Shown: positions 33,517 through 43,201, counted from the stretch's first letter. The stretch is DNA of 55,124 nt from Bacteroidales bacterium (GCA_017477245.1 JAFUWY010000023.1:1-55124); one strand, 5' to 3'. Notes: generated by a model not told the origin, from the sequence alone. Numbers and translations: made by a program.

Positions 33517-35385
33517 TCAATAACCCGGAACCTGCTGCTCCTTCAGGCCCACGTTGACGTCCATCACGGTCGTCGCGAGCGGGAGGATCTCGGAGTGCTG
33601 GCGGGTCAGGCCGCCGAAGAGGTTGACGTAGCGGACATTCTTCTCGTAGCCGTCCTTGCCCTTGTAGAGGCGGACGCCGTCGGGACCGGTCTCGAAGACA
33701 CCGTAGGACATGATCTCGTTGCCGTCGGCGTGGGTGCACGGTGACACGGAATCCTGCATATCCACCACCACGTAGCCGTCCGCCTTGTAGGCGTCGATCT
33801 CAGCCTTGGTGAGCTGGAGGGTCTTGAGGGCCGTGTAGGGGATGTTGTTGTCGGCGAAGAGCCATTCGCCGGCCACGGGCTTGAACACGCGGTAGCGGTC
33901 CACGTCGGCGTAGCGGCCCTCGCGGCCGGCGAGCTTCATCAGCTCCTCCTTGTTGGCGGTCAGGGTCTCGTAGAGGATACCCCAGCGGGCCAGCTCGGTG
34001 CGGCGCCAGGACTCACCGGCGAACTCGAAGCGGTTCTCGGCGATGATGGCCTTCAGGAACTCGTCGTGGGAGGTCGGGATGTCACCGATCTTGGAGGCGT
34101 CGCCGCCGAAGGCGCGGGTGCGGACCTCCTTGAGGGCGTTCACGGCCTCGGTGGTCGGGGCGCCATTGTACTCGTTGGCAGCCTCGGCGTACATCAGCAG
34201 GATGTGGTCGTAGCGGAGCCAGGGCCAGTTGACGTCACGGGCGCTGGTGCCGGTGCCGATCGTGCTCTTCCAGTTCGGGCGGAACTTGCCGATGTAGAAG
34301 CAGCCGTAAGGCATCTCGTAGAGGTCGCTGTTGGCATCCACGGCATACTGGCAGATCGTCACGTCGCGGCGGGTGTCCCCTTCGGCATAGTCGAAGTAGA
34401 GGATCGGGTTGATGCGCATCTGCGGGAAGGCCTTGCCGAACATGGAGCTGGCGTGGCAGGAGGCGCCGTTGGTGTAGCCGACGTTGCACTTCACGTTGTT
34501 GCCGTACTTGCCCTGCTCGAGCATGGACTCCTGGTTGTAGCGGCCGTTGACGAGGTCGCGGAAGATGTCGTCATACTTGGGGGACAGGGAGAAGGAACGG
34601 CGGTCGATGACGGCCTTGCAGGCGTCCATCGCGATCTTGTTGAGCTCCTTCACGCGGGCGGCGTCGTCGCGCTTCGCGATCTTGAGGGAGGACTCGGCAT
34701 AGGTGTCGAGGTCCCAGCGGAGGGAGTAACCGGCGGCGTACAGGGCCACGCGGGCCAGCAGGCCGTACGCGGACTCCTTGCAGTAGCGCTCCGGGGTGAA
34801 GTTGGCGATCTCGCTCTTCCAGGGCAGCAGGTCGACGGCTTCCTGGAGATCCTTGACGATGCCGTCATAGACGACGTCGCGGCTCTCGCGGGAAGAGTAG
34901 AAGGAGGACTGCTTCGCAACCGGCTCGGTCATGTAGGGGACGTCGCCCCAGTAGCGGAGGAGGTTGAGGTAGGAAGCGGCGCGGATGGCGAGGCTCTCGC
35001 CCAGCAGGCGCTTGACGTTGTCGGTCTGGTCCGGCATGGCGCGCAGGCCCTCGATGCAGTTGTTGGCCTGCTCGACCGCCTTGTAGAACGTGGAGAAGCA
35101 ACCGCCGGTACGGCCGGCAGAGAGGACATAGTTGCCCAGCTGGTACTTGGAGTTGGTCACGCCCTCGGTCGAGTAGACCTCGTCGGTACCCATGCCGAGC
35201 TGATACCAGATCTCGTCGCTCCAGCCCACCTGGTAGGCACCCAGGACGGCCATTTCGGCGCGGGCCTCGGTCTGGAAGACCGTATCGCTGTCGAATTTCG
35301 TGGCGGACGGGATCTCCAGGAACTCGTTGCAGGAGACGAGGGCCGCGGACGCTGCGATGGCGAGGAAAATATATTTCGTTTTCAT
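33517..35385 (-). CDS. SusD/RagB-family nutrient-binding lipoprotein
   Basis: This outer-membrane lipoprotein acts as the lid of a SusC channel. The 622-residue protein starts MKTKYIFLAIAASAALVSCN with lipidated Cys 19, followed by NEFLEIPSATKFD. Family features are the helical repeats (LGAYQVGW; EQANNCIEGLRAMP; GESLAIRAASYLNLLRYWGD) and the C-terminal WPWLRYDHILLMYAEAANEY and FAGESWRRTELARWG. I prefer the ATG at 35385 over a GTG at 35394. It is 13 bp downstream of susC. No hydrolase genes flank the pair, so the substrate is unknown. Confidence 0.93.
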   Translation of the reverse strand: MKTKYIFLAIAASAALVSCNEFLEIPSATKFDSDTVFQTEARAEMAVLGAYQVGWSDEIWYQLGMGTDEVYSTEGVTNSKYQLGNYVLSAGRTGGCFSTFYKAVEQANNCIEGLRAMPDQTDNVKRLLGESLAIRAASYLNLLRYWGDVPYMTEPVAKQSSFYSSRESRDVVYDGIVKDLQEAVDLLPWKSEIANFTPERYCKESAYGLLARVALYAAGYSLRWDLDTYAESSLKIAKRDDAARVKELNKIAMDACKAVIDRRSFSLSPKYDDIFRDLVNGRYNQESMLEQGKYGNNVKCNVGYTNGASCHASSMFGKAFPQMRINPILYFDYAEGDTRRDVTICQYAVDANSDLYEMPYGCFYIGKFRPNWKSTIGTGTSARDVNWPWLRYDHILLMYAEAANEYNGAPTTEAVNALKEVRTRAFGGDASKIGDIPTSHDEFLKAIIAENRFEFAGESWRRTELARWGILYETLTANKEELMKLAGREGRYADVDRYRVFKPVAGEWLFADNNIPYTALKTLQLTKAEIDAYKADGYVVVDMQDSVSPCTHADGNEIMSYGVFETGPDGVRLYKGKDGYEKNVRYVNLFGGLTRQHSEILPLATTVMDVNVGLKEQQVPGY

Positions 35386-35398
35386 CTTGGTCACAATA

Positions 35399-38300
35399 TT
35401 AGAAGTTCAAATTGATACCGAGCACGCAACCGCGGGTCTTCGGGAAGGAGGAGCTGTCCACGCCCTTCGTCATGATACTGCCGTTGGTGGAGACCTCGGG
35501 ATCGTATCCGGTGTACTTGGTGAAGGTGTAGAGGTTGTTGAGGGTCACGTAGAAGCGGAGACCTTCGATGTGGGCCTTGCGGGTCAGGTCCTTGGGCAGG
35601 GTGTAGCCCAGGGTGATGGTGGCGAGGCGCAGGAAGGAGGCGTCTTCGGAGAAGAGGTCCATCGGGCAGGACACGGAGTAGTTGTTGTAGGAACTCAGGC
35701 TCCACAGCATGTTCTTGTCGTGCTGGTTGGGGTTGAGCTCGGCCAGGCGGGCCAGGTCGGTGGTCTCCTTGCCGGTGGCAGGGTCGATCAGGGTGAAGCG
35801 GCCGGCCATCTCGCCGAAGGCGTTCATGTTGCCCAGGTACGGGCCGTAGTAACGGACCTTGTTGAGGTTCCAGACCCGGTTGCCCACGCTGAAGTTCATG
35901 AATACGGAGAGGTCGAAGCCCTTATAGGTGAAGGTGTTGGACAGACCGCCGCTGAAGAGCGGGTTGGAGTTGCCCACCACGGCGCGGTCGGCGTCGGAGG
36001 AGAGCTTGTAGGTCGGGTTGCCCTCGGCGTCCTTGGAGTCGGTCTGCGGGACGAACTTCATGTCGCCCGGCTTGACCTGCTCGCGCTTGCGGTTGGAGTC
36101 GTACGGGATGCCCGGCTTCAGGATGTAGGATCCGTCGGCGTTCTGGGTAAAGTCATCCGTGGTGTAGACACCGTCGTAGACATAGCCGAAGAACTGACCG
36201 ATCGGCTGGCCCACCTTCACGAGGAACTGGGCGCTCCAGTTCTCGTAGGAGTCGCCGCGGCTGGCGTACATGTAGTCCTTGCCGCCCTGGCCGTAGAGGG
36301 ACAGGACCTTGGAGCGGTTGAAGGAGACGTTGAAGTCGGTCGTCCAGCGGAAGTCCTTGCCGTCGATGTTGACCGTGTTGAGCACGATCTCGACGCCGCG
36401 GTTGCGGATGGAACCGAGGTTCTGGTACTGCGTGGTGTAACCGGTCGTGTTCGGGATGTCGTTGAGGATGATCAGGTCGTTGGACTGGTTGTTGTACCAG
36501 TCGGCGCTGAGGTTCACGCGGTCGCGGGCCAGACCGAGGTCGAGACCGACGTTGAAGGACGTCGTGGTCTCCCACTTCAGGTCGGGGTTGCCGAGGGTGG
36601 AGCTGGGCACGAGCGTGGAGACATCGGTGTTGTTGATGGCATAGTGGCCGGCACCGTAGGCGGTCGTGTAGATGTAGTCCTCGACGTTGCAGTTACCGGA
36701 AGTACCGTAACCGATACGGAGTTTCATGCGGTTGATGACGTTGCTCAGGCCGCTGTCCTTGTAGAAGTCCTCCTGGGAGATGCGCCATGCGGCGGAAGCG
36801 GACGGGAAGAAGCCCCACTTGTGGCCCTTGGCGAACTTGGAAGTACCGTCGGCACGGGCCGAGACGGTCAGCAGGTAGCGGTCGTCGTAGTTGTACATGA
36901 GACGGCCGAAGAAGGACACGATGGCGTTCTCGGACAGGCCGGAGGAGCGGGAGTAGGACTGCGCCATGCTGACGTTGTTGAGGCCGAAGTTGTTCTCCGG
37001 GAAGCCGTAGTAGACGTTGCTCTCGTTCTGGGAGTGGTTGAAGACCGTCTCCTGGCCGAGCAGGGCGTTGAGCGTGCTCTTGCCGAACGAGGTGTTATAA
37101 TTGAGGGTATTGGTGATCTGCCAGGTGTAACGCTCGGTATTCGCACGGGAACCGTAGGGATACACGGAATCCTGGGTGTCCGTCTTGTAGCTCTCGGCGG
37201 CACGGGTGGTACCGTTGTCCCAGTAGTCGGAACGGATGGAGTTCCAGGTGTAGCTGCCGGCGGTGCGCCAGGTCAGGTTGGGGAGGAAGTCGATCTCGAT
37301 GCCGCCGTTCAGGACGACCTGGCGGTTGTAGCTGTTGTTGTCGACCGCCTCGTTCTCGAGGATCGGGTTGTCGAGGTCGTACTGGCCTTCGATCTTCTTG
37401 AACTCCTCGGTCAGGCGCTTGTTGATGAGGTCGTCATCGGTGAAGCGGACGCCGCCGGTCGGGGGCTGGAGGAGGGTCTTGCGGAGGGCGGAGCTCATGC
37501 GGCCGCCACCCTGCACGTTGGTGCTGGAGAAGGCGGTGTTGAAGTCCAGGCGGACGCCCTTCCAGAGCTCATGGTTGATCTTGGCGCGGACGGCGTTGCG
37601 CTTGTAGCCGTGCTTGGCCATGATACCGTCCTGGTCGTTGAAGTTGTAGCTGAGCATGAAGCGGGTCTTCTCGTTGCCGCCGGTCACGTTGACGTTGTGG
37701 GACTGCGTGAAGGCCGTCTTGCCGAAGACCAGGTCCTGCCAGTCGATGCCGGCCTTGCCGCCGTACTGGTTGTGGATGTTGGAGTAGGCATTGGCGTAGA
37801 AGTTCGGATCCGACAGGGAGCCGCCGAACATGTCGGCCCAGGCGTCGATCTTGCCGCTGGTGTTGAGCATGGCGAACTCATACTGATACTTGACGTAATC
37901 CTCGACGCCGAGCATCGGGAGGGTCTTGCTGATCTGCTCGAACTGGCCGTAGGCGTTGTAGGTCACCTGGGTCTTGCCGGCCTTGCCGGACTTCGTAGTG
38001 ATCAGGATGACGCCGTTGGAGCCCTGCGCACCGTAGATGGCGGTGGCGGAAGCGTCCTTCAGGACATCGATGCTCTCGATGTCGTTGATGTCGACCATCC
38101 GCAGGCCATCTTCCATGGCGAAGCCGTCGACGATGTAGAGCGGGGTGGTGGACTGGGTGATGGAGTTGCCGCCACGGACGGTGATGTTGATCTCGGCACC
38201 CGGGGCGCCGCTCTGGGTGGTGATGTTCACACCGGCGGCCTTGCCGGTAAGGGCCTGGGCAGCCGTGGTCACAGGCACCTGTGCGAGGTCGTTGCCGGTC

Positions 38301-38692
38301 ACGGACACGGACGATCCGGTGAGGTCCTTGCGCTTGACCTTGGCATAGCCGATGGACACGGCCTCATCCAGGAAGAGGGAGGAATCCTTCATCACGACGT
38401 CGATCACGCTGCGGCCGCCGATTGTCTCGACGGCATCCTCGTAGCTGAGCATCGTGAAGGTAAGGGAGGTGACGGAAGCGGGGACGGAGATCGTGTAACG
38501 GCCGTCCAGGTCCGTCGTCTGTCCGATCGCTGTCGCGCCCGTACGGGCCACCACGGCGACACCCGGGATCGGGTCGCCGTTGGCATCGGTCACCTTGCCG
38601 CTGATCGTCCTGTTCTGCGCGAAGGAGAGCACGCTCCCGAGCAGCAGCATTCCCATCATCAGCAATGACTTGCAAAACTGGTTGGTTTTCAT
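35399..38692 (-). CDS. SusC/RagA-family TonB-dependent transporter
   Basis: The 1097-residue outer-membrane barrel imports large nutrients with TonB energy. In order: signal peptide (MKTNQFCKSLLMMGMLLLGS, cleavage near SFAQ), a carboxypeptidase-regulatory-like beta domain (ISGKVTDANGDPIPGVAVVA, about 27-105), a plug domain with QALTGKAAGVNITTQSGAPG and INITVRGGNSITQ, then the barrel ending GCVLGINLNF. No N-terminal signalling (STN) domain and no sigma/anti-sigma pair are present, so it is not of the trans-envelope signalling type. The ATG at 38692 is chosen because it opens the signal peptide. Confidence 0.94.
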   Translation of the reverse strand: MKTNQFCKSLLMMGMLLLGSVLSFAQNRTISGKVTDANGDPIPGVAVVARTGATAIGQTTDLDGRYTISVPASVTSLTFTMLSYEDAVETIGGRSVIDVVMKDSSLFLDEAVSIGYAKVKRKDLTGSSVSVTGNDLAQVPVTTAAQALTGKAAGVNITTQSGAPGAEINITVRGGNSITQSTTPLYIVDGFAMEDGLRMVDINDIESIDVLKDASATAIYGAQGSNGVILITTKSGKAGKTQVTYNAYGQFEQISKTLPMLGVEDYVKYQYEFAMLNTSGKIDAWADMFGGSLSDPNFYANAYSNIHNQYGGKAGIDWQDLVFGKTAFTQSHNVNVTGGNEKTRFMLSYNFNDQDGIMAKHGYKRNAVRAKINHELWKGVRLDFNTAFSSTNVQGGGRMSSALRKTLLQPPTGGVRFTDDDLINKRLTEEFKKIEGQYDLDNPILENEAVDNNSYNRQVVLNGGIEIDFLPNLTWRTAGSYTWNSIRSDYWDNGTTRAAESYKTDTQDSVYPYGSRANTERYTWQITNTLNYNTSFGKSTLNALLGQETVFNHSQNESNVYYGFPENNFGLNNVSMAQSYSRSSGLSENAIVSFFGRLMYNYDDRYLLTVSARADGTSKFAKGHKWGFFPSASAAWRISQEDFYKDSGLSNVINRMKLRIGYGTSGNCNVEDYIYTTAYGAGHYAINNTDVSTLVPSSTLGNPDLKWETTTSFNVGLDLGLARDRVNLSADWYNNQSNDLIILNDIPNTTGYTTQYQNLGSIRNRGVEIVLNTVNIDGKDFRWTTDFNVSFNRSKVLSLYGQGGKDYMYASRGDSYENWSAQFLVKVGQPIGQFFGYVYDGVYTTDDFTQNADGSYILKPGIPYDSNRKREQVKPGDMKFVPQTDSKDAEGNPTYKLSSDADRAVVGNSNPLFSGGLSNTFTYKGFDLSVFMNFSVGNRVWNLNKVRYYGPYLGNMNAFGEMAGRFTLIDPATGKETTDLARLAELNPNQHDKNMLWSLSSYNNYSVSCPMDLFSEDASFLRLATITLGYTLPKDLTRKAHIEGLRFYVTLNNLYTFTKYTGYDPEVSTNGSIMTKGVDSSSFPKTRGCVLGINLNF

Positions 38693-38927
38693 TAGAATGT
38701 TTTTAAGAATTTGGTTATTGGGTTGATAAGTATTGACACGGAAAGCGGTGTCCACAGGGAATCCTGCAGGCACCGCATGCTATAATGGGATAAACGATTG
38801 GTCGTACAAATTGGTTTTAGCTGCATTATAGATTCACGCGCGCGGGCGCGCGTTGCATCACGGACCAAAAAATTGTGAAACAACTGCGCACTCTCCGCCA
38901 CATTTTTCCACTGCCGCACCCTGCCCG

Positions 38928-38978
38928 GACAAGTGCCCACGATTTCTACACCGGACATGCTTTTTGTGGGCACCTGTC
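38928..38978. repeat. 51-nt hairpin repeat, copy 1
   Basis: GACAAGTGCCCAC (38928-38940) pairs with GTGGGCACCTGTC (38966-38978) with one mismatch. It is homologous to the copy at 39210 including the loop (ACACCG, CTTTTTGTGG). Confidence 0.8.
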
Positions 38979-39053
38979 AGCTGACCATCCCGGCTCCGGA
39001 CCCAGGATGCCCGGCCCAGGGTATCGCTTTTCTTTTTCGGGCCATCCCCTCGG

Positions 39054-39170
39054 TGGACCAGGTCCACTTTGAATGCCTGTACCAGGTCCACCACCCTCGC
39101 CCCAGAGGCCCTTCAGAGCCACACCAGGTGGACCAGGTACACCCCCTGAAATCCGACCTGGTCCACCTGT
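39054..39170. repeat. Dispersed 117-bp repeat, copy 1
   Basis: It is homologous over its whole length, about 80% identical by eye, to 53534-53651. It contains two hairpins: GGTGGACC/AGGTCCACC (39052-39092) and the perfect GGTGGACCAGGT/ACCTGGTCCACC (39127-39167). Confidence 0.8.
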
Positions 39171-39209
39171 GGACTCCCTCCGGACAAGTCCAGCCGCCTG
39201 ATTCACCAT

Positions 39210-39260
39210 GACAGGTGTCCACTATTCCTGCACCGAACAAGTTTTTTGTGGACACCTGTC
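39210..39260. repeat. 51-nt hairpin repeat, copy 2
   Basis: GACAGGTGTCCAC (39210-39222) and GTGGACACCTGTC (39248-39260) form a perfect 13-bp stem. Relative to copy 1 a T-A pair replaces a C-G pair in the stem, a compensatory change. Confidence 0.85.
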
Positions 39261-39627
39261 AGCCAAAAGGGCGCGAAACGCTGAACTCACCGGGGAGGTA
39301 TCCAAAAATAACGCATATAACGGCACTTTCCCGGACACCTGTCATCTGACAGTCGCAGCCACGATGGCCCGGAGCGAAGCGACCAAGGGGGTTAATCCGT
39401 AAAGAGCCGCTCCGTCCGGGCACGCAAGGTGGCTGATTCCTGCCCGAAAGCCAATATTTCACCATTCCGGCACACAAAGGGTCGTTTCCCTGCCCGGAAT
39501 GGGGAGGAACGGCCAGAATGAGCGGAACGAGCGAAGTAGCGAAACCGCCGGTCGGAACGAAGTGGAGACCGTATTCCCCCTGAAAGGGGGATGTCGCGTA
39601 GCGACAGGGGGTTGGATATAGGACCGC

Positions 39628-39653
39628 AAAAGGACGGCCTTTGCCGTCCTTTT
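39628..39653 (-). terminator. Terminator downstream of tRNA-Met
   Basis: On the minus strand AAAAGGACGGC pairs with GCCGTCCTTTT around a short loop directly after the tRNA 3' end. Confidence 0.75.
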
Positions 39654-39654
39654 G

Positions 39655-39729
39655 TGGTCCCTGCAGGACTTGAACCTGCGACCCGCTGATTATGAGTCAG
39701 CTGCTGCTAACCAACTGAGCTAAGGGACC
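39655..39729 (-). tRNA. tRNA-Met (anticodon CAT)
   Basis: The reverse complement GGTCCCTTAGCTCAGTTGG... is a 75-nt cloverleaf with acceptor pairs GGTCCCT/AGGGACC, D loop AGTTGGTTAG, anticodon loop CTCATAA and T arm GGTTCAAGTCC; discriminator A; CCA not encoded. It looks like elongator tRNA-Met; a tRNA-Ile with lysidine-modified CAT cannot be fully excluded. It lies directly after rpsJ on the same strand. Confidence 0.93.
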
Positions 39730-39731
39730 AA

Positions 39732-39760
39732 ATGCAGGACCGCGCTCCGCGGTCCTGCAT
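39732..39760 (-). terminator. Strong hairpin between rpsJ and tRNA-Met
   Basis: ATGCAGGACCGCG pairs perfectly with CGCGGTCCTGCAT around 3 nt. There is no T-run, so it may be a pause or processing site rather than a full terminator. Confidence 0.6.
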
Positions 39761-39787
39761 AATCACTGTGCTGTCTGCCGGTCAGGC

Positions 39788-40093
39788 TCAGACCTTGATC
39801 TCAACCTCGACGCCGGAGGGGAGCTCAAGCTTCATCAGGGCGTCCACCGTCTTGGCGTTGGACTCCTCGATGTCGAGCAGTCTGCGGTAAGAGTCGAGCT
39901 CGAACTGCTCGCGGGCCTTCTTGTTGACGAAGGTCGAGCGGTTGACGGTGAAGATCTTCTTGTTGGTGGGAAGAGGAATAGGGCCATTCACCTTCGCGCC
40001 GGTAGACTTCACGGTCTCGACGATCTTGGACGCGGACTTGTCCACGAGCATATGGTCGAAAGACTTGAGTTTGATTCTAATTTTTTGACTCAT
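39788..40093 (-). CDS. rpsJ: Ribosomal protein uS10
   Basis: uS10 is in the head of the small subunit and also partners NusB in antitermination. The 101-residue protein has [40 protein letters not shown] and the C-terminal [11 protein letters not shown]. Here it closes the str operon; rplC, which normally follows, is 11.2 kb downstream. Confidence 0.97.
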   Translation of the reverse strand: MSQKIRIKLKSFDHMLVDKSASKIVETVKSTGAKVNGPIPLPTNKKIFTVNRSTFVNKKAREQFELDSYRRLLDIEESNAKTVDALMKLELPSGVEVEIKV

Positions 40094-40122
40094 ATCGAAA
40101 ATGTTTTTTTACAATTCAATAC

Positions 40123-42240
40123 TTATTCGTCGTCAGATGGCATGTGATAGCCGCTCTTCTCCACGATGTCCTTGGCCATGGCGGCCGGTACTTCGGCGTA
40201 GTGGTCGAACGACATCGTACTCGTGGCACGGCCCGAAGAGAGGGTGCGGAGCACGGTGACGTAGCCGAACTGCTCGGAGAGCGGGACGAAAGCCTTCACG
40301 ATACGGGCTCCGTTGGTCGTCGAGTCCATCGCGACAATCTGTCCGCGGCGGCGGTTGAGGTCGCCGACGATGTCGCCCATGTAGTCCTCCGGTGTGACCA
40401 CCTCGAGGTTCATGATGGGCTCCATGATGACAGGCTTGCACTTCGGACACGCGTGACGGAACGCCATACGCGCGGCAAGTTCGAAGGAGAGCTGGTCGGA
40501 ATCCACCGGGTGGAAGGAACCGTCCAGGAGAGTGACCTTCAGGGAAGGCACCTCGTAACCGGCCAGGACGCCGTTGACCATCGCGGATTCGAAACCCTTC
40601 TGTACGGCGGGTACGAATTCCTTCGGCACGTTGCCGCCCTTGACCTGGTTGTCGAACTGAAGGCCGGATACGCCTTCGTCCGCCGGACCGATCTCGACGA
40701 TGATATCCGCAAACTTACCGCGGCCGCCCGTCTGCTTCTTGAACACTTCACGATGCTGGACAGAAGCGGTGATTGCCTCCTTGTAGTTGACCTGCGGGGC
40801 ACCCTGGTTGATCTCCACGCCGAACTCCCGGCGCAGACGGTCCACGATGATGTCGAGATGGAGCTCGCCCATGCCGCTGATGACGGTCTGGCCCGTGTCC
40901 GGGTCGGACTTCACGGTAAAGGTCGGGTCCTCCTCGGCGAGCTTGCCGAGCGCAACGCCCAGCTTGTCGAGGTCCTTCTGCGTCTTGGGCTCCACGGCGA
41001 TGCCGATCACCGGATCCGGGAACTCCATGGACTCCAGCGAATAGCGGTGGTCCTCCGAGCAGATGGTATCACCCGTACGGAGGTCCTTGAAGCCGACCGC
41101 CGCGCAGATGTCTCCGGCCTCCACGAACTCGATCGGGTTCTGGTGGTTGGAGTGCATCTGGTAGAGACGGGCCACGCGCTCCTTCTTCCCGGAACGGGAA
41201 TTGAGCACGTAGGAACCGGCATCAAGGTGACCGGAATAGACGCGGATGTATGCCAGACGGCCCACGAAGGGGTCGGTCGCGATCTTGAACACCAGGCCGC
41301 AGAACGGCTGGGTCGCCTCGGGCTTGAGCGAAACTTCCTTGTCATTCGCCAGGTTCGTCGCCTTCGTGTCGCCGATGTCGAGCGGCGAAGGAAGGTAACG
41401 CATCACGGCGTCCAGCAGGAACTGGACACCCTTGTTCTTGAACGAGGAACCGCAGCATGCAGGAACGATCTGCATGGCGATGGTACCCTTGCGGAGCGCA
41501 GCGATCAGCTCCTCCTCCGTAATGGATTCGGGCGCTTCGAAATACTTGTCCATCAGGGCGTCGTCGCACTCGGCGGCGGCCTCGATCAGCTTGTCCCTCC
41601 AGAAAGCGACGGCGTCCTGCATGTCAGCGGGGACGTCCTGGTATTCGTAGTTCACCAGCTCTTCGCCGGGTTTGTACACGATCGCTTTCCGGGAAATCAG
41701 GTCAACAATCCCTTCGAATTTCTCCTCTGCCCCGATCGGGAGGCAGATGGGAACGGCGGTGGCACCGAGCTTGGTCTTGATTTCCTCGACACAGGCGAGG
41801 AAGTCGGCACCGACCCGGTCCATCTTGTTCACGTAGGCAATCTTCGGCACGTGGTACTTGTCCGCCTGGCGCCATACGGTCTCGGACTGAGGCTGTACGC
41901 GTCCGACGGCGCAGAACGTTGCGATCGTACCATCCAGGACACGCAGGGAACGCTCGACCTCCACCGTGAAGTCGACGTGGCCGGGAGTATCGATCAGGTT
42001 GATCTGATAGGTATCCCCGCCGTAGTGCCAGAAGGCGGTGGTAGCAGCAGAAGTGATGGTAATACCACGCTCCTGCTCCTGGACCATCCAGTCCATCGTC
42101 GCAGCACCTTCGTGGACCTCACCGATCTTGTGCGTCTTGCCCGTATAGAACAGGATACGCTCGGACGTGGTGGTCTTGCCGGCATCGATGTGCGCCATGA
42201 TGCCGATGTTCCGCGTGTACTTGAGATCTCTCTTAGCCAT
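40123..42240 (-). CDS. fusA: Elongation factor G
   Basis: EF-G is the GTPase that drives translocation. The 705-residue protein has the G motifs [40 protein letters not shown] and [11 protein letters not shown], the switch region [14 protein letters not shown], and domains II-V ending with [20 protein letters not shown]. Length and motifs are those of a housekeeping EF-G. It lies between rpsG and rpsJ. Confidence 0.98.
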   Translation of the reverse strand: MAKRDLKYTRNIGIMAHIDAGKTTTSERILFYTGKTHKIGEVHEGAATMDWMVQEQERGITITSAATTAFWHYGGDTYQINLIDTPGHVDFTVEVERSLRVLDGTIATFCAVGRVQPQSETVWRQADKYHVPKIAYVNKMDRVGADFLACVEEIKTKLGATAVPICLPIGAEEKFEGIVDLISRKAIVYKPGEELVNYEYQDVPADMQDAVAFWRDKLIEAAAECDDALMDKYFEAPESITEEELIAALRKGTIAMQIVPACCGSSFKNKGVQFLLDAVMRYLPSPLDIGDTKATNLANDKEVSLKPEATQPFCGLVFKIATDPFVGRLAYIRVYSGHLDAGSYVLNSRSGKKERVARLYQMHSNHQNPIEFVEAGDICAAVGFKDLRTGDTICSEDHRYSLESMEFPDPVIGIAVEPKTQKDLDKLGVALGKLAEEDPTFTVKSDPDTGQTVISGMGELHLDIIVDRLRREFGVEINQGAPQVNYKEAITASVQHREVFKKQTGGRGKFADIIVEIGPADEGVSGLQFDNQVKGGNVPKEFVPAVQKGFESAMVNGVLAGYEVPSLKVTLLDGSFHPVDSDQLSFELAARMAFRHACPKCKPVIMEPIMNLEVVTPEDYMGDIVGDLNRRRGQIVAMDSTTNGARIVKAFVPLSEQFGYVTVLRTLSSGRATSTMSFDHYAEVPAAMAKDIVEKSGYHMPSDDE

Positions 42241-42262
42241 CTAACTAACTAACCAAAATCAA

Positions 42263-42739
42263 TTAAAAGCGGAAATGGGCGAATGCCTTGTTGGCCTCTG
42301 CCATTCTGTGCATGTCTTCCTTGCGTTTGAATGCACCACCTTCATTGTTGTAAGCTGCGATGATCTCAGCACACAGTTTTTCAGCCATCGAGCGGCCGGA
42401 ACGCTTGCGGGCGAAGGATATCATATTCTTCATGGAGAGTGAAACTTTCCGCTCCGGGCGCAACTCGGTAGGCACCTGGAAGTTGGCGCCGCCGATACGG
42501 CGGGACTTGACCTCGATCTGCGGGGTCACGTTCTCGAGCGCCTTCCTCCAAATATCCAGAGGAGCCTTGTCAGAATCTTTCATCTTCTCGCCTACCATGT
42601 CAATGGCATCGTAAAAAATAGAATACGCGATACTCTTCTTCCCCTGCAACATAAGGTTGTTCACGAAACGGGTAACCTGCGTGTCGTGATACTTAGGATC
42701 AGGAAGTAGAATCCTCTTCTTAGGCTTTGCTTTTCTCAT
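42263..42739 (-). CDS. rpsG: Ribosomal protein uS7
   Basis: uS7 nucleates assembly of the small-subunit head. The 158-residue protein has [40 protein letters not shown] and the C-terminal [20 protein letters not shown]. It is second in the str operon. Confidence 0.97.
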   Translation of the reverse strand: MRKAKPKKRILLPDPKYHDTQVTRFVNNLMLQGKKSIAYSIFYDAIDMVGEKMKDSDKAPLDIWRKALENVTPQIEVKSRRIGGANFQVPTELRPERKVSLSMKNMISFARKRSGRSMAEKLCAEIIAAYNNEGGAFKRKEDMHRMAEANKAFAHFRF

Positions 42740-42778
42740 TGTTGTGAAAAATTAAAAATTTAACCATCCTTTCCGCAA

Positions 42779-43150
42779 TTACTTCGGCCTCTTGGCGCCG
42801 TAGAGCGAACGGGACTGGGTCCGTCCTTCCACGCCGGCAGTATCCAAAGCACCGCGGAGGATGTGGTAACGTACACCAGGGAGGTCCTTGACACGGCCAC
42901 CGCGCACGAGCACGATGGAGTGCTCCTGCAGGTTGTGTCCCTCACCCGGGATGTAGGCATTGACCTCTTTGGAATTCGTGAGACGTACACGCGCGACCTT
43001 ACGCATAGCGGAGTTCGGCTTCTTGGGAGTCGTCGTATAGACTCTCAGGCATACGCCACGCTTCTGAGGGCAAGCATCCAACGCACGAGATTTCGACTTC
43101 ACTTCGATCACCTCGCGTCCTTTGCGAACCAATTGTTGAATAGTTGGCAT
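42779..43150 (-). CDS. rpsL: Ribosomal protein uS12
   Basis: uS12 controls decoding accuracy. The 123-residue protein begins [20 protein letters not shown] and contains [20 protein letters not shown] and [20 protein letters not shown]. The lysines in TPKKPNS and RVKDLPG, whose mutation gives streptomycin resistance in other bacteria, are the wild-type residues. It is the first gene of the str operon. Confidence 0.98.
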   Translation of the reverse strand: MPTIQQLVRKGREVIEVKSKSRALDACPQKRGVCLRVYTTTPKKPNSAMRKVARVRLTNSKEVNAYIPGEGHNLQEHSIVLVRGGRVKDLPGVRYHILRGALDTAGVEGRTQSRSLYGAKRPK

Positions 43151-43173
43151 AAATAGTTGTTAATAAATAAGTT

Positions 43174-43201
43174 ATAAAAAGCCCCCGGTTTTCGGGGGCT
43201 G
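43174..43201 (-). terminator. Terminator of the OmpA/TPR lipoprotein gene
   Basis: On the minus strand AGCCCCCG pairs with CGGGGGCT and is followed by TTTTTATAA. It overlaps the predicted start of str-operon transcription. Confidence 0.8.

Larger units (their letters stand above)
38693..39654. other. Repeat-rich intergenic region upstream of susC
   Basis: Between susC (minus) and tRNA-Met (minus) no gene is seen. It holds a CG palindrome (ACGCGCGC/GCGCGCGT, 38836-38853), two 51-nt hairpins (38928-38978 and 39210-39260), one copy of a dispersed 117-bp repeat (39054-39170) and, from 39370 to 39615, GC-rich motifs of the type GGAGCGAAGCGACC and a CCCCCTGAAAGGGGG hairpin. No convincing susC promoter was found. 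Confidence 0.7.

Noticed and set aside
35300-38668. 1122-codon open frame on the plus strand opposite susC
   Set aside because: Val/Gly/Asp-rich translation without domains; the minus-strand SusC has a signal peptide, plug and barrel end.
40144-42252. 702-codon open frame opposite fusA
   Set aside because: Shadow of the EF-G gene; no recognisable motifs and no start context.
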